Below, in pieces: positions 11,268-21,094 of a stretch of 64,000 bases of DNA (its first letter is position 1; every line of letters begins with the position of its first letter). This DNA comes from Daphnia pulex (lineage: Eukaryota; Arthropoda; Branchiopoda; Diplostraca; Daphniidae): assembly GCF_021134715.1 (NCBI RefSeq), contig NC_060017.1, positions 2,542,001 to 2,606,000 on the forward strand, given 5' to 3'. Position numbers and translations under genes: made by a program. The notes under the pieces were generated by a model. It was given only the letters and a program-made list of their open reading frames with translations. It searched no databases and had not been told where the DNA came from.

Positions 11268-14200
11268 ATGGGCAGAATTTTGAAGTTTTTTAAGCGATTG
11301 TATTGCAGGTCTTCGAGTAGCACGTGTTTTTGCAGATACGGTAAGTCAATCTTACAAATTATATTGTGAATAGATTGTACTAGTTCGATTTATATTGACA
11401 GATAACTTGAAAGATGAGCAGTCTCAGGTCTTCAAATTACCAAACGGCGATTCCATCGTAACTAGATAATCTATATGTTTATTCGTTAAACTTGACATCG
11501 CCATTTGATTCATAACTTTAAACTGCAGGTTATTTATGGATATGAAAGAAGTTACATGAGTTCTTTTATAATTGTGATGGTATCATTATTTACATTTTTT
11601 ACTGCCTTGCTTATTGCAAGTATTCGCCCTGGAGGATTGACGCCATGGTTTTACAGACGTTCAGCTTTATCTCGAGCAACGAAAGTCATGTTGTCACCAA
11701 AATCATTTGTTAATGTTCATCACGACAGTAATGGTCGCCGATGGTTCCTTTGGCGACACCACCGTTTTACTTGGTGTGCCCAGTCTGGTAAATTTAAACG
11801 TATGCGATGTGTGGATGAAATAGGACTTCGGTTTTCCGACATTCATGGACTAGGCAATGGACTTGATCCCACTAATCATCGTTTAAGGTATACCATGGCA
11901 ATTTACAATATTTAGACCTAATGCTAATTTTAAATGTTATTTTTTTGTAGGCAAGATAGCTATGGAAGCAACGTCACAGATGTTGCTCAACCCAGTTTCA
12001 TTTATCTGTTTGCCTTTGCGTGGATAAAACCTTTCCGCCTATATCAAGTAATGGCTATTACTATCTGGATCATTCAAAAGTACTACATCTATGCCGGTCT
12101 TATTGGAATAGCTGTCATTGCTGAAACGATGTCGAGTATTATCCTCAAATATCAGGTGGTGTTTTCTGATTTCAATACTTTTTAACTATCGTATTGACAG
12201 TTAATTTTTTGTAGCACCAACGTCGATTACATCAAATGTCGCTTTTTAATTGTGAAGTAACCGTACTTGGTCCTGGACATGACAGGCGCATCATAATGTC
12301 TGATGATCTAGTGCCAGGATCGGTAATTCAAATAACGCTTAAAGACAACATTGTAATGCCGTGTGATGCCGTAATTTTATCTGGTAGCTGTGTCGCTCGT
12401 GAATCAGGTACCAAAAACAAAAACAGTATGTAAAGTAAAGTTCTGATCGTTATTCAAAATTGCAGATGCAGCTAAACCAAAGCACAAGTATCAGCTTCCC
12501 AAGTCGCGAACACAAGTATACAACCCACAAAGCCATCGTCAGCACACCCTACTCAGAGGATCTTCGCTTGTCTTACATACTGAAAAAGTAAATTGGCGTA
12601 TTGTAGCTTTGCTTCAGAAATTCCTATAGCTTTGTTCCGATAGGTAATTGCTCTGGTTATTCGAACTGGTTGGAGTACGGAAAACGGTGCTGCCCTTGCA
12701 GCCAAACTGGACGCTGTCAGTCGCCCATTGATTTTTGATCGCCACTGTGACCGTCTGTTTTTATTTCTCGCGTTCGCTGGGATATGCGCTGCTACTTATG
12801 GATTCTACATCAGAGTAAGGAAATCAACGATAATGTATGCCTATATTCTAATCTTAAAGAATAACCTTGTGTTTTTCGTGTATTTTAGTACTCATTTCTT
12901 GATGTGCTTGGGCTCATTCCTGAAGGAATGAGTTTTCTCTTCATCTGTCTTCCACCGCTGTTTTCTCCAGCGCTGTTTGTGACCAGTCTCTGCTCATTTG
13001 TCCGTCTTTATCAGAATGGATTTCGTTTTAATTCTTTTGATGAACCAAGTTCAGTTTTAAATCACACAGGTGCTACCGACACCGTTTGTTTGCTAGAGGT
13101 AATATATTTTCGAGAGCAATTATTTATACTATTTTATTCTTTATGGGATGTCGATTTGTAGAACGTAGTTATGCGAAATGTAGATGCCGCAATATTGAAA
13201 GTTTCGTCAACAAGGTATACAATATGTAGAAACAACATTGACAATAAGAATTTTATAAATCAATTAATTAATTATTTGTAGATACGATGAGTGGGCACGT
13301 GATCCGCAGCTCACATTATGTATGGCTAGTTGCGTCACCCAACATACATTAGATGACTTAAAGGTATACTATTTTTACCATTTGGCATCTGAACGATTTT
13401 TTATTTTGAAATTTGTGTTTAGATGTTTTCAAATTCTGCTTGGCAGACTGTTGCTGGACAAAACCATCACAACGTGCAATCAGTCAGCAACGAACATGAA
13501 ATCTATCGCATAACTAAAATCTACGCTGATGAAACACACTCTTCCCTACCGTTAATTCTAGTCAGAGCCGACCCAGTTGAATCAGTTAATGCTGTGCCGT
13601 GGTACTTTCTCCGAGGATCCTATTCAGATGTCGCGGCATTCGCTGAAGAGTTTACAGGTAAATAAACCGCATCTAATAGCGTATAAAGATTTGCCTCTTT
13701 ATAGTTCGCCATCGTTAGATCACAACAAAGAGGATCAAGCGCAAATGGTGGCATTTGCTGGACGACCACTGACGGAATCAGAGAAATCGTCGACTCTAGA
13801 TCCAGATTTAAATCTTCTACTACGCAAGTTTCATCTTTTGGGCGTTGCTTCAGTCGAGTACAAAGTCTCAAAGGAAACTTGCGCTGTTGTTTCTGAACTT
13901 CGATCGGCCAGCATTCGAACCTTGATAATTTCAAGTAAATCACAAGTACACGACGATAATTTGCGTAAAATTAAATTCTACATCCTTTCAGATCGAGAAC
14001 TGGAAGAAGCCGTCCATCTAGCCCGTAGTTCTGGAATCATCTTCAACAAAGAACCTGTGGCTAAGATAGAAATTCCTTCGATAGAAGAATTAAATCCTCC
14101 CTCGCTGAGTGTCATCGATCTTCCCGAAACTGGTATGAATGGTATGAATTGGGACATCTTTTATTGTAAACATAACAGCTACTGTTTAATCAGGTTCTGG

Positions 14201-15442
14201 AGCTAATCTAGTAGAAATCGGCATTCAACGTCAGTCTCACGTTGTTTTAACCGGCGATATGCTCGACTCTTTGCTAGAATCATTTCCAGAAATGATTGAT
14301 CAGATTATTGGTCGAGTAACTGTTTTTGCCTCTGCCAATGCAGCTCAAACGAACTGTTTTCTTGAGAAATTGGATGGACTCAATCGTACAATACGTTAGT
14401 TTTTTTAATTATTTTAATCTATGGTCAAAACTATAGTACGATAACATTTTCCATTTGATTAGTTGTTTGCAAAGATGATGAAGACTACTGCTTCTCAGTA
14501 CCTCTAACATGCTTGACCTTAGCGCCTCATGATAAACGCCAGGTACTACATCGTGACTTGTGCAGCAATCAGTCCATCAACAGCATCAGAGATTTATTGG
14601 GAGAGAGTCGAGCATCGCTTGCGAGATCCCTTGGAATCAGCAAACTCATGGTTTGCTATGCGGCTGCCCGGTTGACCTCTTCTCTTCTGCTTTACGATAA
14701 TCCATCTCCTGCAATTCAGACGCTTTTCATCGACCTAGTTTTAGTAATGACCCCTGCGATGCTCTTTGGTTGTACACAACCGAATAATCAACCCCTTTCT
14801 AAAAAAGTACCATCTGAATCGATCGCCCGTCCGAAAGAATTGCTCTCCATGTTGTTTCAACTCTTACTTATTGTAGTCACTCAATACTTTGCTGTCATAA
14901 TGGCCGAACACCAGCCATGGTTTGAAAGAACTGTGCAAAAAACAAACTGGACCGATGATTCCTTTACTTTGTCGGACGAAAACTACGCAGTTTACTCTTT
15001 ATCGCTCTTTCAGTATTTAAACCTGTTTATTCTTTTCTCTTCCGGAGCTCCTCATCTTCGTAGAATCTGGACTAATCTAGGGCTTACATTCTATCTTCTT
15101 ACGTTAGCCATCTTTTGCTCTGTCATTGTTCTAGAACCATCTGAACAACTTAAAATGTTTATGGGGGTGAAAACCCCGCCCGTGTTCGACTTCCGTCTGG
15201 CACTTTTCTCTTTGGCCGTCATTTACATGATAACATCCTTGGGCATTCAATGCCTGATTGATTACTGTTCTCTTCCCAGCTGCTTATCTAGGAACTCATC
15301 TCGTGGTTCGGCATATATGGGAACATTGCAGAATGTCAACGTCAACGTTTTATATCGACCTTCTACCTTAATCACACAGCAGCAAAACTCCACTAACGAG
15401 AAAATTTCCCAACCCACTACCTTGAACCTACCCATTTTTTAA
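11268..15442 (+). CDS. P5B-type ATPase homologue (ATP13A2/3-like) lacking catalytic motifs
   Basis: Fourteen exons can be joined: 11268-11340, 11402-11457, 11530-11888, 11951-12154, 12215-12406, 12466-12589, 12646-12814, 12889-13099, 13162-13214, 13282-13363, 13424-13658, about 13726-14131, 14193-14395 and 14462-15442. They encode about 1,115 residues, near normal P5B length. The N-terminus has the P5B signature IYGYERSYMSSF before a membrane segment. Ten or so hydrophobic segments are visible, including a C-terminal cluster. Known family members are late-endosomal or lysosomal polyamine exporters. Here the phosphorylation motif DKTGT is replaced within CLLENVVMRNVD, the TGES loop is absent after SGSCVARES, KGAPE reads LRGSYSD, the first TGD loop reads ISSKSQ, and GDGAND is replaced by CKDDEDY. 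Neighbouring positions such as CMASC and DDLKMF stay conserved. ATP-driven transport is therefore unlikely. It may be a pseudoenzyme or an early pseudogene. One frame break near 13659 needs either an intron or a frameshift. Confidence 0.85.
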
Positions 15443-15814
15443 ATGTATAGCATCAAAGATCGATCTTTCTATTTATGTGTGATATTTATCGATTCATATG
15501 TTTTAAATAATAAATTATTAGACGAAGCTGGGCGCTTTCTCACGATTAGGCGTAGTCATGCTCGAGTAATGAAGCCACTAAAGGTGACATTTTGCGTGTG
15601 AGTAGGACAATCGTGAGCGCGGACATTTTTATCGAACTATTAAGGTAAACCATTACAGGAGCCAACGAAGGCTTTATCTGTCCGCGATGCTTGTGACTAT
15701 GATAAGCACTTGTTCGACGAAGAAGACGAAATTGGGACAATGTCGTACTCTGTTAAACAGTACCAAATTCAAATTTAATATGCGCAATCGCCTATGGAGA
15801 CAATGTACTAACAA
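15443..15814. other. Intergenic space between convergent genes
   Basis: This is the 3' flank of the P5B homologue (+) and the ionotropic receptor (-). An AATAAA-like signal at about 15506-15514 (aaataataaatt) could end the plus-strand transcript. I see no gene in it. Confidence 0.5.
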
Positions 15815-17940
15815 TCATTTGGTATAAAATAATTCATACAGAATACCTCGAATATCCTTGTCAGTTAAAAGCATTCGATCAATCTCCTCTGTTAATTTCT
15901 CGATTTCCAATTCCAGCTGATAGGTATTTGCATTCGAAATTTTCTGATTGGGGACCACTGGTTTGCAGACGGCAGATACGGGAGAAACTGCAGCCGTATT
16001 CGTTGTCTTCTTACGCCACGATTTGCAATACTTTGGGATCCTCTCCCAAATAAAGGTAACGGTAGCGGTAGATAATCCAATTAAGGTGATACAAAATAGT
16101 CCGAGGAAGTCGCCAAGCTGCATGGCTCTTGACGTATAACCTAGGATATGGATAGGGCATAGTATACTCATGAGTCACATGACATGAATAAGTTATATAC
16201 CATTGCCTATGGAACACGGGTTTTTGCCAGTAAAACTAGCCCGTCGTGAAAACTCTAGAATTCCTGACTGATCAATTAACCTTATTCTATAATATGAGTT
16301 ATCGCAAAATAATTAATTTTTATCATTCGTATTATTTCAAAACAGGTAGAATGGTCATTACGCTTGATTGAAAATTGGAGTGAGTGACGAGTTCTTAGCA
16401 AAGGCTAGCCCGTATTCTACAGTTAAGTAACTCAGTCTCTTGTCAGTTATCAAGAAGGAGCATTCATGCGTTCCATTATTAGCTTGGTTGAGACGATAAT
16501 TCACCAACATTACTTCCAGAAGCATTTCATATGGACCGAACCAAATGTAACCTAAAGATACAAAATAAAAAGCGTTTATATTTATACGTTTACATAAAAA
16601 AATTTTAATATTGCCTCTTTTTGTCAGGTTTAGCGCAGCGTGAATGGAACTCACTAGATTTCCTCGACCAGTTTTTAGATGTTGACTCAGCAGATCGAAA
16701 TCAGTCGCTCCCGTGTGATTTGGCTGAAATGTGTAATGCACAAGTGATTGCGAATCTTGAATGAACTTAGACTATTTTAACAATCAAACTTTGATAAATT
16801 CTTGATTGTGACTCGAAATCTTAGGCATTAGCTTATCGCTTAAAGTAAGCCATTTCGAATCCTTGTATGCCGGCCAAGACAGCTCTCGAGGATGTTGAAG
16901 TGATCGCTCTCGGTAAGGACGAGCCAAGGAAGCGGTCAAATTTGCCGTGTAGAAGGTTGTTAAAAGAAGACCAACTATCCACCAAGTGGCCATCAAAACC
17001 CTCTGTGAATCTGTATGTACATATTTAAAATTAGAAATATTTTAACAGCGTGAATAATCAGTAAAATTTTTACGAATAGAGATGCGAAGTTTATGATCCT
17101 GCTTTAACCTGATATAGAAAAATTTTACCGATTATTACTAATGCTGATTTTCTAATATCATGATGCCAAAGATTGTGTTAATTAGTTTGGTTAACTTACA
17201 GTGAAACCACGACAAAAAGAACAAAGTCGCTTAGTCTTCCGCGGAAATAATTTGCTGCTTGAGGATGGAACTTTAAATGGAGTCGGTATATGATGAACAT
17301 GACTGGGATCATGCCAACAATTGATAGAGCCACCAACAACCAAACCTGTCATCAGTTTCAACATAAGTATGTTTTACAGGTTTATTTAAACATCTGTATA
17401 CTTATAATACTTCGATTTCAAATGGAGATAAAAGTGCGGTAAGCGAATTCAAGCGAGATGGCTGTTTTTGTAGTGTAACCCATTCGTCCTGTCCGAGTGG
17501 AATTGACAGATCAACAGCATCTCGAAAGTGAGGTAAAAATAGAACACGTTCTGCTATTACATCAATCTCCTAAATAGAAAAGCTCAGTAATCGCGTAATT
17601 TATTTCTTTTTAAAAAATAAGTCGGATAAGGAAATGCACTTTTCTCTCCAGTAATCCAATTAAACCACTCCAGCTTCCATTTTCTTGGCGGATACCGATC
17701 CCGCTAGCTTTAGGTAAAGAGATCAATTGGTAGGTGAAATTCAACTGGGACTGAAGTAAGTTGATAATTTTTAGCACTTTTACGGTTTGATCAGTCGCTC
17801 CATAATAAGGATCAGTCAACTGTATTTCAATTAAAGGTTGACAGAATATCGCAATTTCATGATAAGAAATGTAATCATACCATAGAAGACTCAGTGATAC
17901 CCACTCTAAGAGTTTGCCCTTCGAGGTTGTTTTCGATCAT
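15815..17940 (-). CDS. Ionotropic receptor (IR family, glutamate-receptor-like channel)
   Basis: Arthropod IRs are variant glutamate receptors used for chemosensation, acting as ligand-gated cation channels in sensory neurons. Reading on the minus strand, the first ligand-binding half has TDPYYGATDQTVKVLKIINL and ENGSWSGLIGLLERK, then HFRDAVDLSIPLGQDEW. Next come the first channel helix (VWLLVALSIVGMIPVMFIIY) and a pore region with WWIVGLLLTTFYTANLTA, the counterpart of the SYTANLAAF gate. The second ligand-binding half has RLSYLTVEYGLAFAKNSS. The last helix is LGDFLGLFCITLIGL, followed by a basic and coiled cytosolic tail ending ELFYTK. One intron, donor near 16364, is needed to join IFNQ to IRLIDQSGILEF. 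There is no large amino-terminal domain, as usual for divergent IRs. I find no signal peptide, so a first exon upstream of 17940 is probably missing from this model. Confidence 0.88.
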
Positions 17941-18553
17941 AATGATGCAAAGAAAACGACCAAGCCGCTTGTAGGATTTGCTAACCAATAAATGCGCATT
18001 TCTGCGAACCTGTGACTTTATCGGTAGGGTTTCCCCTTCTTGTCCTTATTTTACTTTAACAGAGCGCATGAGCGGTTATTTTCGCTGCTGCCGTTACATT
18101 TGTGATTTTTCACCAGCCCAGTCAAAATTTAACTACGTTTCGTTTGTCGATAAAGAATTAAGTCTAAAACCCAAATCCAATAACTTATCTTTTATCCTTC
18201 TCTTGGTTGATGTTTCTTCTTTCTGCATAAAAAGTACATTAAAAAGACAGTCTACCGGAACCGAAGCATCAATAAAGCTCAGAAGGTGTGCTGAACTTAA
18301 GTGGCATCATTTGGAATACAATAATAATTAAGTAGAATAAAGAGATGAGTGTAAGTAATTAACTATAGCGCTTGACTAGAACAGTTACAAATTTACTAAC
18401 CTACAATTGTGGCGTAAAATTTGTCCGGTAAAAACACAGAAACTTAACAGAAAGTCAGAAACCATCACACATAACTTGAAACAGTTATGGCACACCGAAA
18501 GAGTCACAAACAAAATGTTTAAATTTTAAAAAAAAGTTTCACCACAACGCTAC
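17941..18553. other. 5' flank of the ionotropic receptor
   Basis: The minus-strand reading frame stays open a little upstream of 17940, with an acceptor-like CAG near 18015. An additional small 5' exon is therefore possible. No hydrophobic signal-peptide exon could be identified with confidence, and nothing else is supported. Confidence 0.4.
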
Positions 18554-18874
18554 CTAGCGGTCAAATATAGAACTGCATGCAAAATTCCCTTTAACGCGAA
18601 AATTTCTTCGCTTATTTTCGTCAGAGCGTGAGAAGTTGTAACATAGGTAAATCATTTCATCTGATGAGTCAACAATCAACATTAAGCTAGCTTCGAAAAT
18701 TACCAATGATTCATAGGTAAACTCGAGTGATTTCGTCTGTAATAACTTGTCGGTGATGTGTTCTATTCCGTGTATATGTTGGATAACCTTAATGTTTTTC
18801 ATCAACTCACAGTCACAGTCAGAGTAAACGTGAAAGTCATGCAACCTACCGTCAACTATTTTGTTCAAACTCAT
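18554..18874 (-). CDS. Unrecognised small protein, 106 residues
   Basis: A single open frame starts at ATG 18874 and ends at 18554. The protein begins MSLNKIVDGRLHDFHVYSDC and ends CSSIFDR. It contains an acidic and hydrophobic centre (LVIFEASLMLIVDSSDEMIY) and a basic stretch near the end (RSDENKRRNFRV). I see no signal peptide, membrane segment or known motif. It has no clear partner among its neighbours and lies between the ionotropic receptor and the inverted-repeat element. It could be a real small gene, one exon of a larger one, or chance. I do not recognise its family. Confidence 0.4.
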   Translation of the reverse strand: MSLNKIVDGRLHDFHVYSDCDCELMKNIKVIQHIHGIEHITDKLLQTKSLEFTYESLVIFEASLMLIVDSSDEMIYLCYNFSRSDENKRRNFRVKGNFACSSIFDR

Positions 18875-19188
18875 TGTATTCTACTGAATGTGTCATCAAA
18901 ATGATACAGGTAAAAACCAACACTAGCTTTATTTCATGCTAAAACATATATTCTTCTCATGTTTTATTAGGATTAATCTTAATTATCGGCTGTTTCTATT
19001 GAACAGTTTGCTAGATCACTGACCCCAGCATGGAACAATCTCTCATTCCATCTTATAGAGAATCTTGGATGACTGATTTGTGGTTTCATGTGTATAAAAG
19101 TTCACTTGTCATGTTACTGAACTTTATTAATTGCAGTCTAATATGAATTTTTGTTTTATTTACAGGTTTCTAAATTGGCATGACTGAC
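18875..19188. other. Intergenic stretch
   Basis: AT-rich sequence between the small unrecognised frame and the inverted-repeat element. I see no gene or repeat in it. Confidence 0.5.
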
Positions 19189-19190
19189 TA

Positions 19191-19277
19191 TAGGGCTGTT
19201 CGACATCTTTTTTAACATTTGTTGCCATCGTGGCAACGCAGCAACTCATGTATTTTTGTCTGCTACGAGTGACTTGT
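19191..19277 (+). repeat. Left terminal inverted repeat (87 bp)
   Basis: It is identical to the reverse complement of 21006-21092. It starts TAGGGCTGTTCGAC, ends GAGTGACTTGT, and includes the internal hairpin at about 19221-19237. Confidence 0.95.
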
Positions 19278-19467
19278 GTAGTTCTGCGAAATATGAATTT
19301 TTTTGAAAAATAGTGATAGAAAAGGGGGTTGTTTTGAAGTTGTGATGTGTTTTCTTTATATATTAGTTCGTTATAGTGTTAGTGTTTAACTATGTCACTG
19401 TCTAATTATGCCAGTGGACTTAGTATTGAGGCCAAAACACGTTATTTGGGAAAGTTATTTGTGCAGA

Positions 19468-19693
19468 CAACAATTTCAAGAGAAAAACATTCCACGAATC
19501 GTGCATCAAGTCGCAAACTAATCCCCCAAAAAGAATAACAAAGCTTTGGAAGTGTGACACTTGCAATAAAGCTGCTCGTGTCGTAGCAGCCGCAGCGGCA
19601 AAAGCAAAGAAAAATAACTTACCGGTCGTTCCTAGTAACAGTCAAGTTCAGAGAACAGCACTTGCCACTTTCCAATATAACCTCAATCAGTAG
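19468..19693 (+). pseudogene. Degenerate PHD-like frame inside the transposon
   Basis: A plus-strand frame without stops encodes FHESCIKSQ, then KLWKCDTCNKAARV, then an Ala/Lys-rich tract, and stops at 19693. The order F-H-x2-C followed by W-x-C-x2-C resembles the second half of a PHD zinc finger. The first half of a finger is not obvious, and no start codon lies in this frame after an upstream stop at about 19431. In another frame a short reading from ATG 19393 gives MSLSNYASGLSIEAKTRYL, which recalls the start of transposon-linked proteins in several animals. I read the pair as a broken or multi-exon element gene; this is inference. Confidence 0.35.
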
Positions 19694-19921
19694 GCCCTAG
19701 TGAGTGAAAAGATACAATTTGTGTACCTTCCTTTGTAAAAAAGAAAATCTCCATTTGTGAAAATGTTGTGTTTGATTAAATTATTACGAAGAAAATGGTA
19801 ATCTGTTTGTGCCCCTGTTAACCAAGGTTAATACATCAAGTATTTATTGAAAATTTGTGGTTTATTATGACAATTATTCACCTAAACACACTACAGTAAG
19901 GGTACAACAGATGAACACGAA

Positions 19922-20921
19922 TTGTAAAGAGCGCAACAGACCCGTGACAGAATTGCTATTCTGTCACGGGACGTAATTAAATTTCCCTGAAGCTCAGATA
20001 ATTTCATTAGCGTACACGAGTTTTTCTTCAGTAAGAAATAGTTTTTCTTTTCAGTAAGTTGCAACATTAATTCTGTTACTTGATCAACTGAAGTTGTTAG
20101 TGATGAATCACCGGAAGTAAATTCGACGTCCCTGATGGATTGACTTGAATTATTTAATGCAGCTGAAAATTATAAGTAATGAACCAAAAAATTACTTTCA
20201 ATAATTACAAAATAACATTTTAAAACATTACTTACGCAATGCATCAAAGGTGGTTTCAACCGTTATGATAGTTTCATCATCGGCAGTTGAAGTCATGTCA
20301 AAAGTTTCCGTACTTGTTGTTACATCGTTCAAGGATGGGATTGGATGAGAATCACTTATTAGAAGTGTATCTTCAATTAATGCAACATCTTCATCGATAT
20401 TGTTTGAGGTATCTTCAGTTGCAGTTTCAACATCTATCAATGGAGGTGTATCAGCCTTGTCAAAAGCAACATTGTTACGTACTTGATGATCACCATCTGT
20501 AATGACAAAATAGTTCATTCATTTTAAAAAACAACATATAGGAATGTTTTTTTACACATGAAATGAATAATGTAATACCTAGAAATTGTTTCGTCTTATT
20601 TGATCCCACATTTATAGAGGGTGCCCAATCAACATGTTTTTTGTGGAATTCTCCAATCGGCTTTCCTGTAAGCATTTCACAAATTGTAAGATAATAATCA
20701 ATAATTGTTTGTATTAACCTACAAATACCTGTAACAAAGTGATCCGAACACACATAGATATTTTTCAAGTTGGCGTGGATGATGTAATTCATTCTCTCCA
20801 ACCACAAGTCTCGCCTTACACCCTCCTTTGGTAAACTATACAGTTTTACACTTGCACTTTTCAGGTTACGGCAATTTGACACTTTGCACCATCTACTCAC
20901 AGAACCTTTTTTAGTATTCAT
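19922..20921 (-). CDS. THAP-type zinc finger protein carried by the transposon
   Basis: THAP fingers are C2CH DNA-binding domains found in animal transcription factors and in P-element and other transposase families. Four exons lie wholly between the inverted repeats: about 20921-20730, 20666-20583, 20498-20237 and about 20162-19922. Together they encode about 260 residues. The finger shows W11-C12-x4-C17 and then VCSDHF, giving the C2CH ligands, with LYSLPKEGVRRDLWLERMN between them and DWAPSINVG at its end, matching the family's AVPT-like tail. The remainder is acidic and Ser/Thr-rich, then a Leu/Lys-rich stretch (VDQVTELMLQLTEKKNYFLL) that may form a coiled coil. Splice sites are good and frames are open, so the gene seems intact. 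No nuclease domain is visible. It may regulate, or act in, transposition. Confidence 0.75.
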
Positions 20922-21005
20922 TATGCAGAATACCTATCAATTAGATCATTTAAAATTTTGTGATTGTTTTAATCTGAATACAAACTTTCAAATTTCACAG
21001 AATAA

Positions 21006-21092
21006 ACAAGTCACTCGTAGCAGACAAAAATACATGAGTTGCTGCGTTGCCACGATGGCAACAAATGTTAAAAAAGATGTCGAACAGCCCTA
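21006..21092 (-). repeat. Right terminal inverted repeat (87 bp)
   Basis: Perfect inverted copy of 19191-19277. It ends CGAACAGCCCTA, followed by TA at 21093-21094. Confidence 0.95.
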
Positions 21093-21094
21093 TA

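Larger units (their letters stand above)
19189..21094. mobile_element. DNA transposon with perfect 87-bp terminal inverted repeats and a THAP gene
   Basis: The terminal inverted repeats at 19191-19277 and 21006-21092 match perfectly over 87 bp and begin TAGGGCTGTTCGAC. Beyond the perfect part the match continues imperfectly for about 20 bp. Each outer end is flanked by TA (19189-19190 and 21093-21094), fitting a TA target-site duplication or a slightly longer inverted repeat. Each repeat contains a small internal hairpin, GTTGCCATCGTGGCAAC. The inside carries a minus-strand THAP-finger gene and, convergent to it, a plus-strand remnant with a PHD-like half finger. I see no DDE/D transposase domain, so the element is probably non-autonomous, or it encodes an unusual mobility protein. 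Perfect arms suggest recent activity. The superfamily is not assigned. Confidence 0.88.

Noticed and set aside
17978-18331. Plus-strand frame of 117 codons opposite the ionotropic receptor's 5' flank
   Set aside because: Composition and lack of motifs suggest chance; the supported gene here is on the minus strand.
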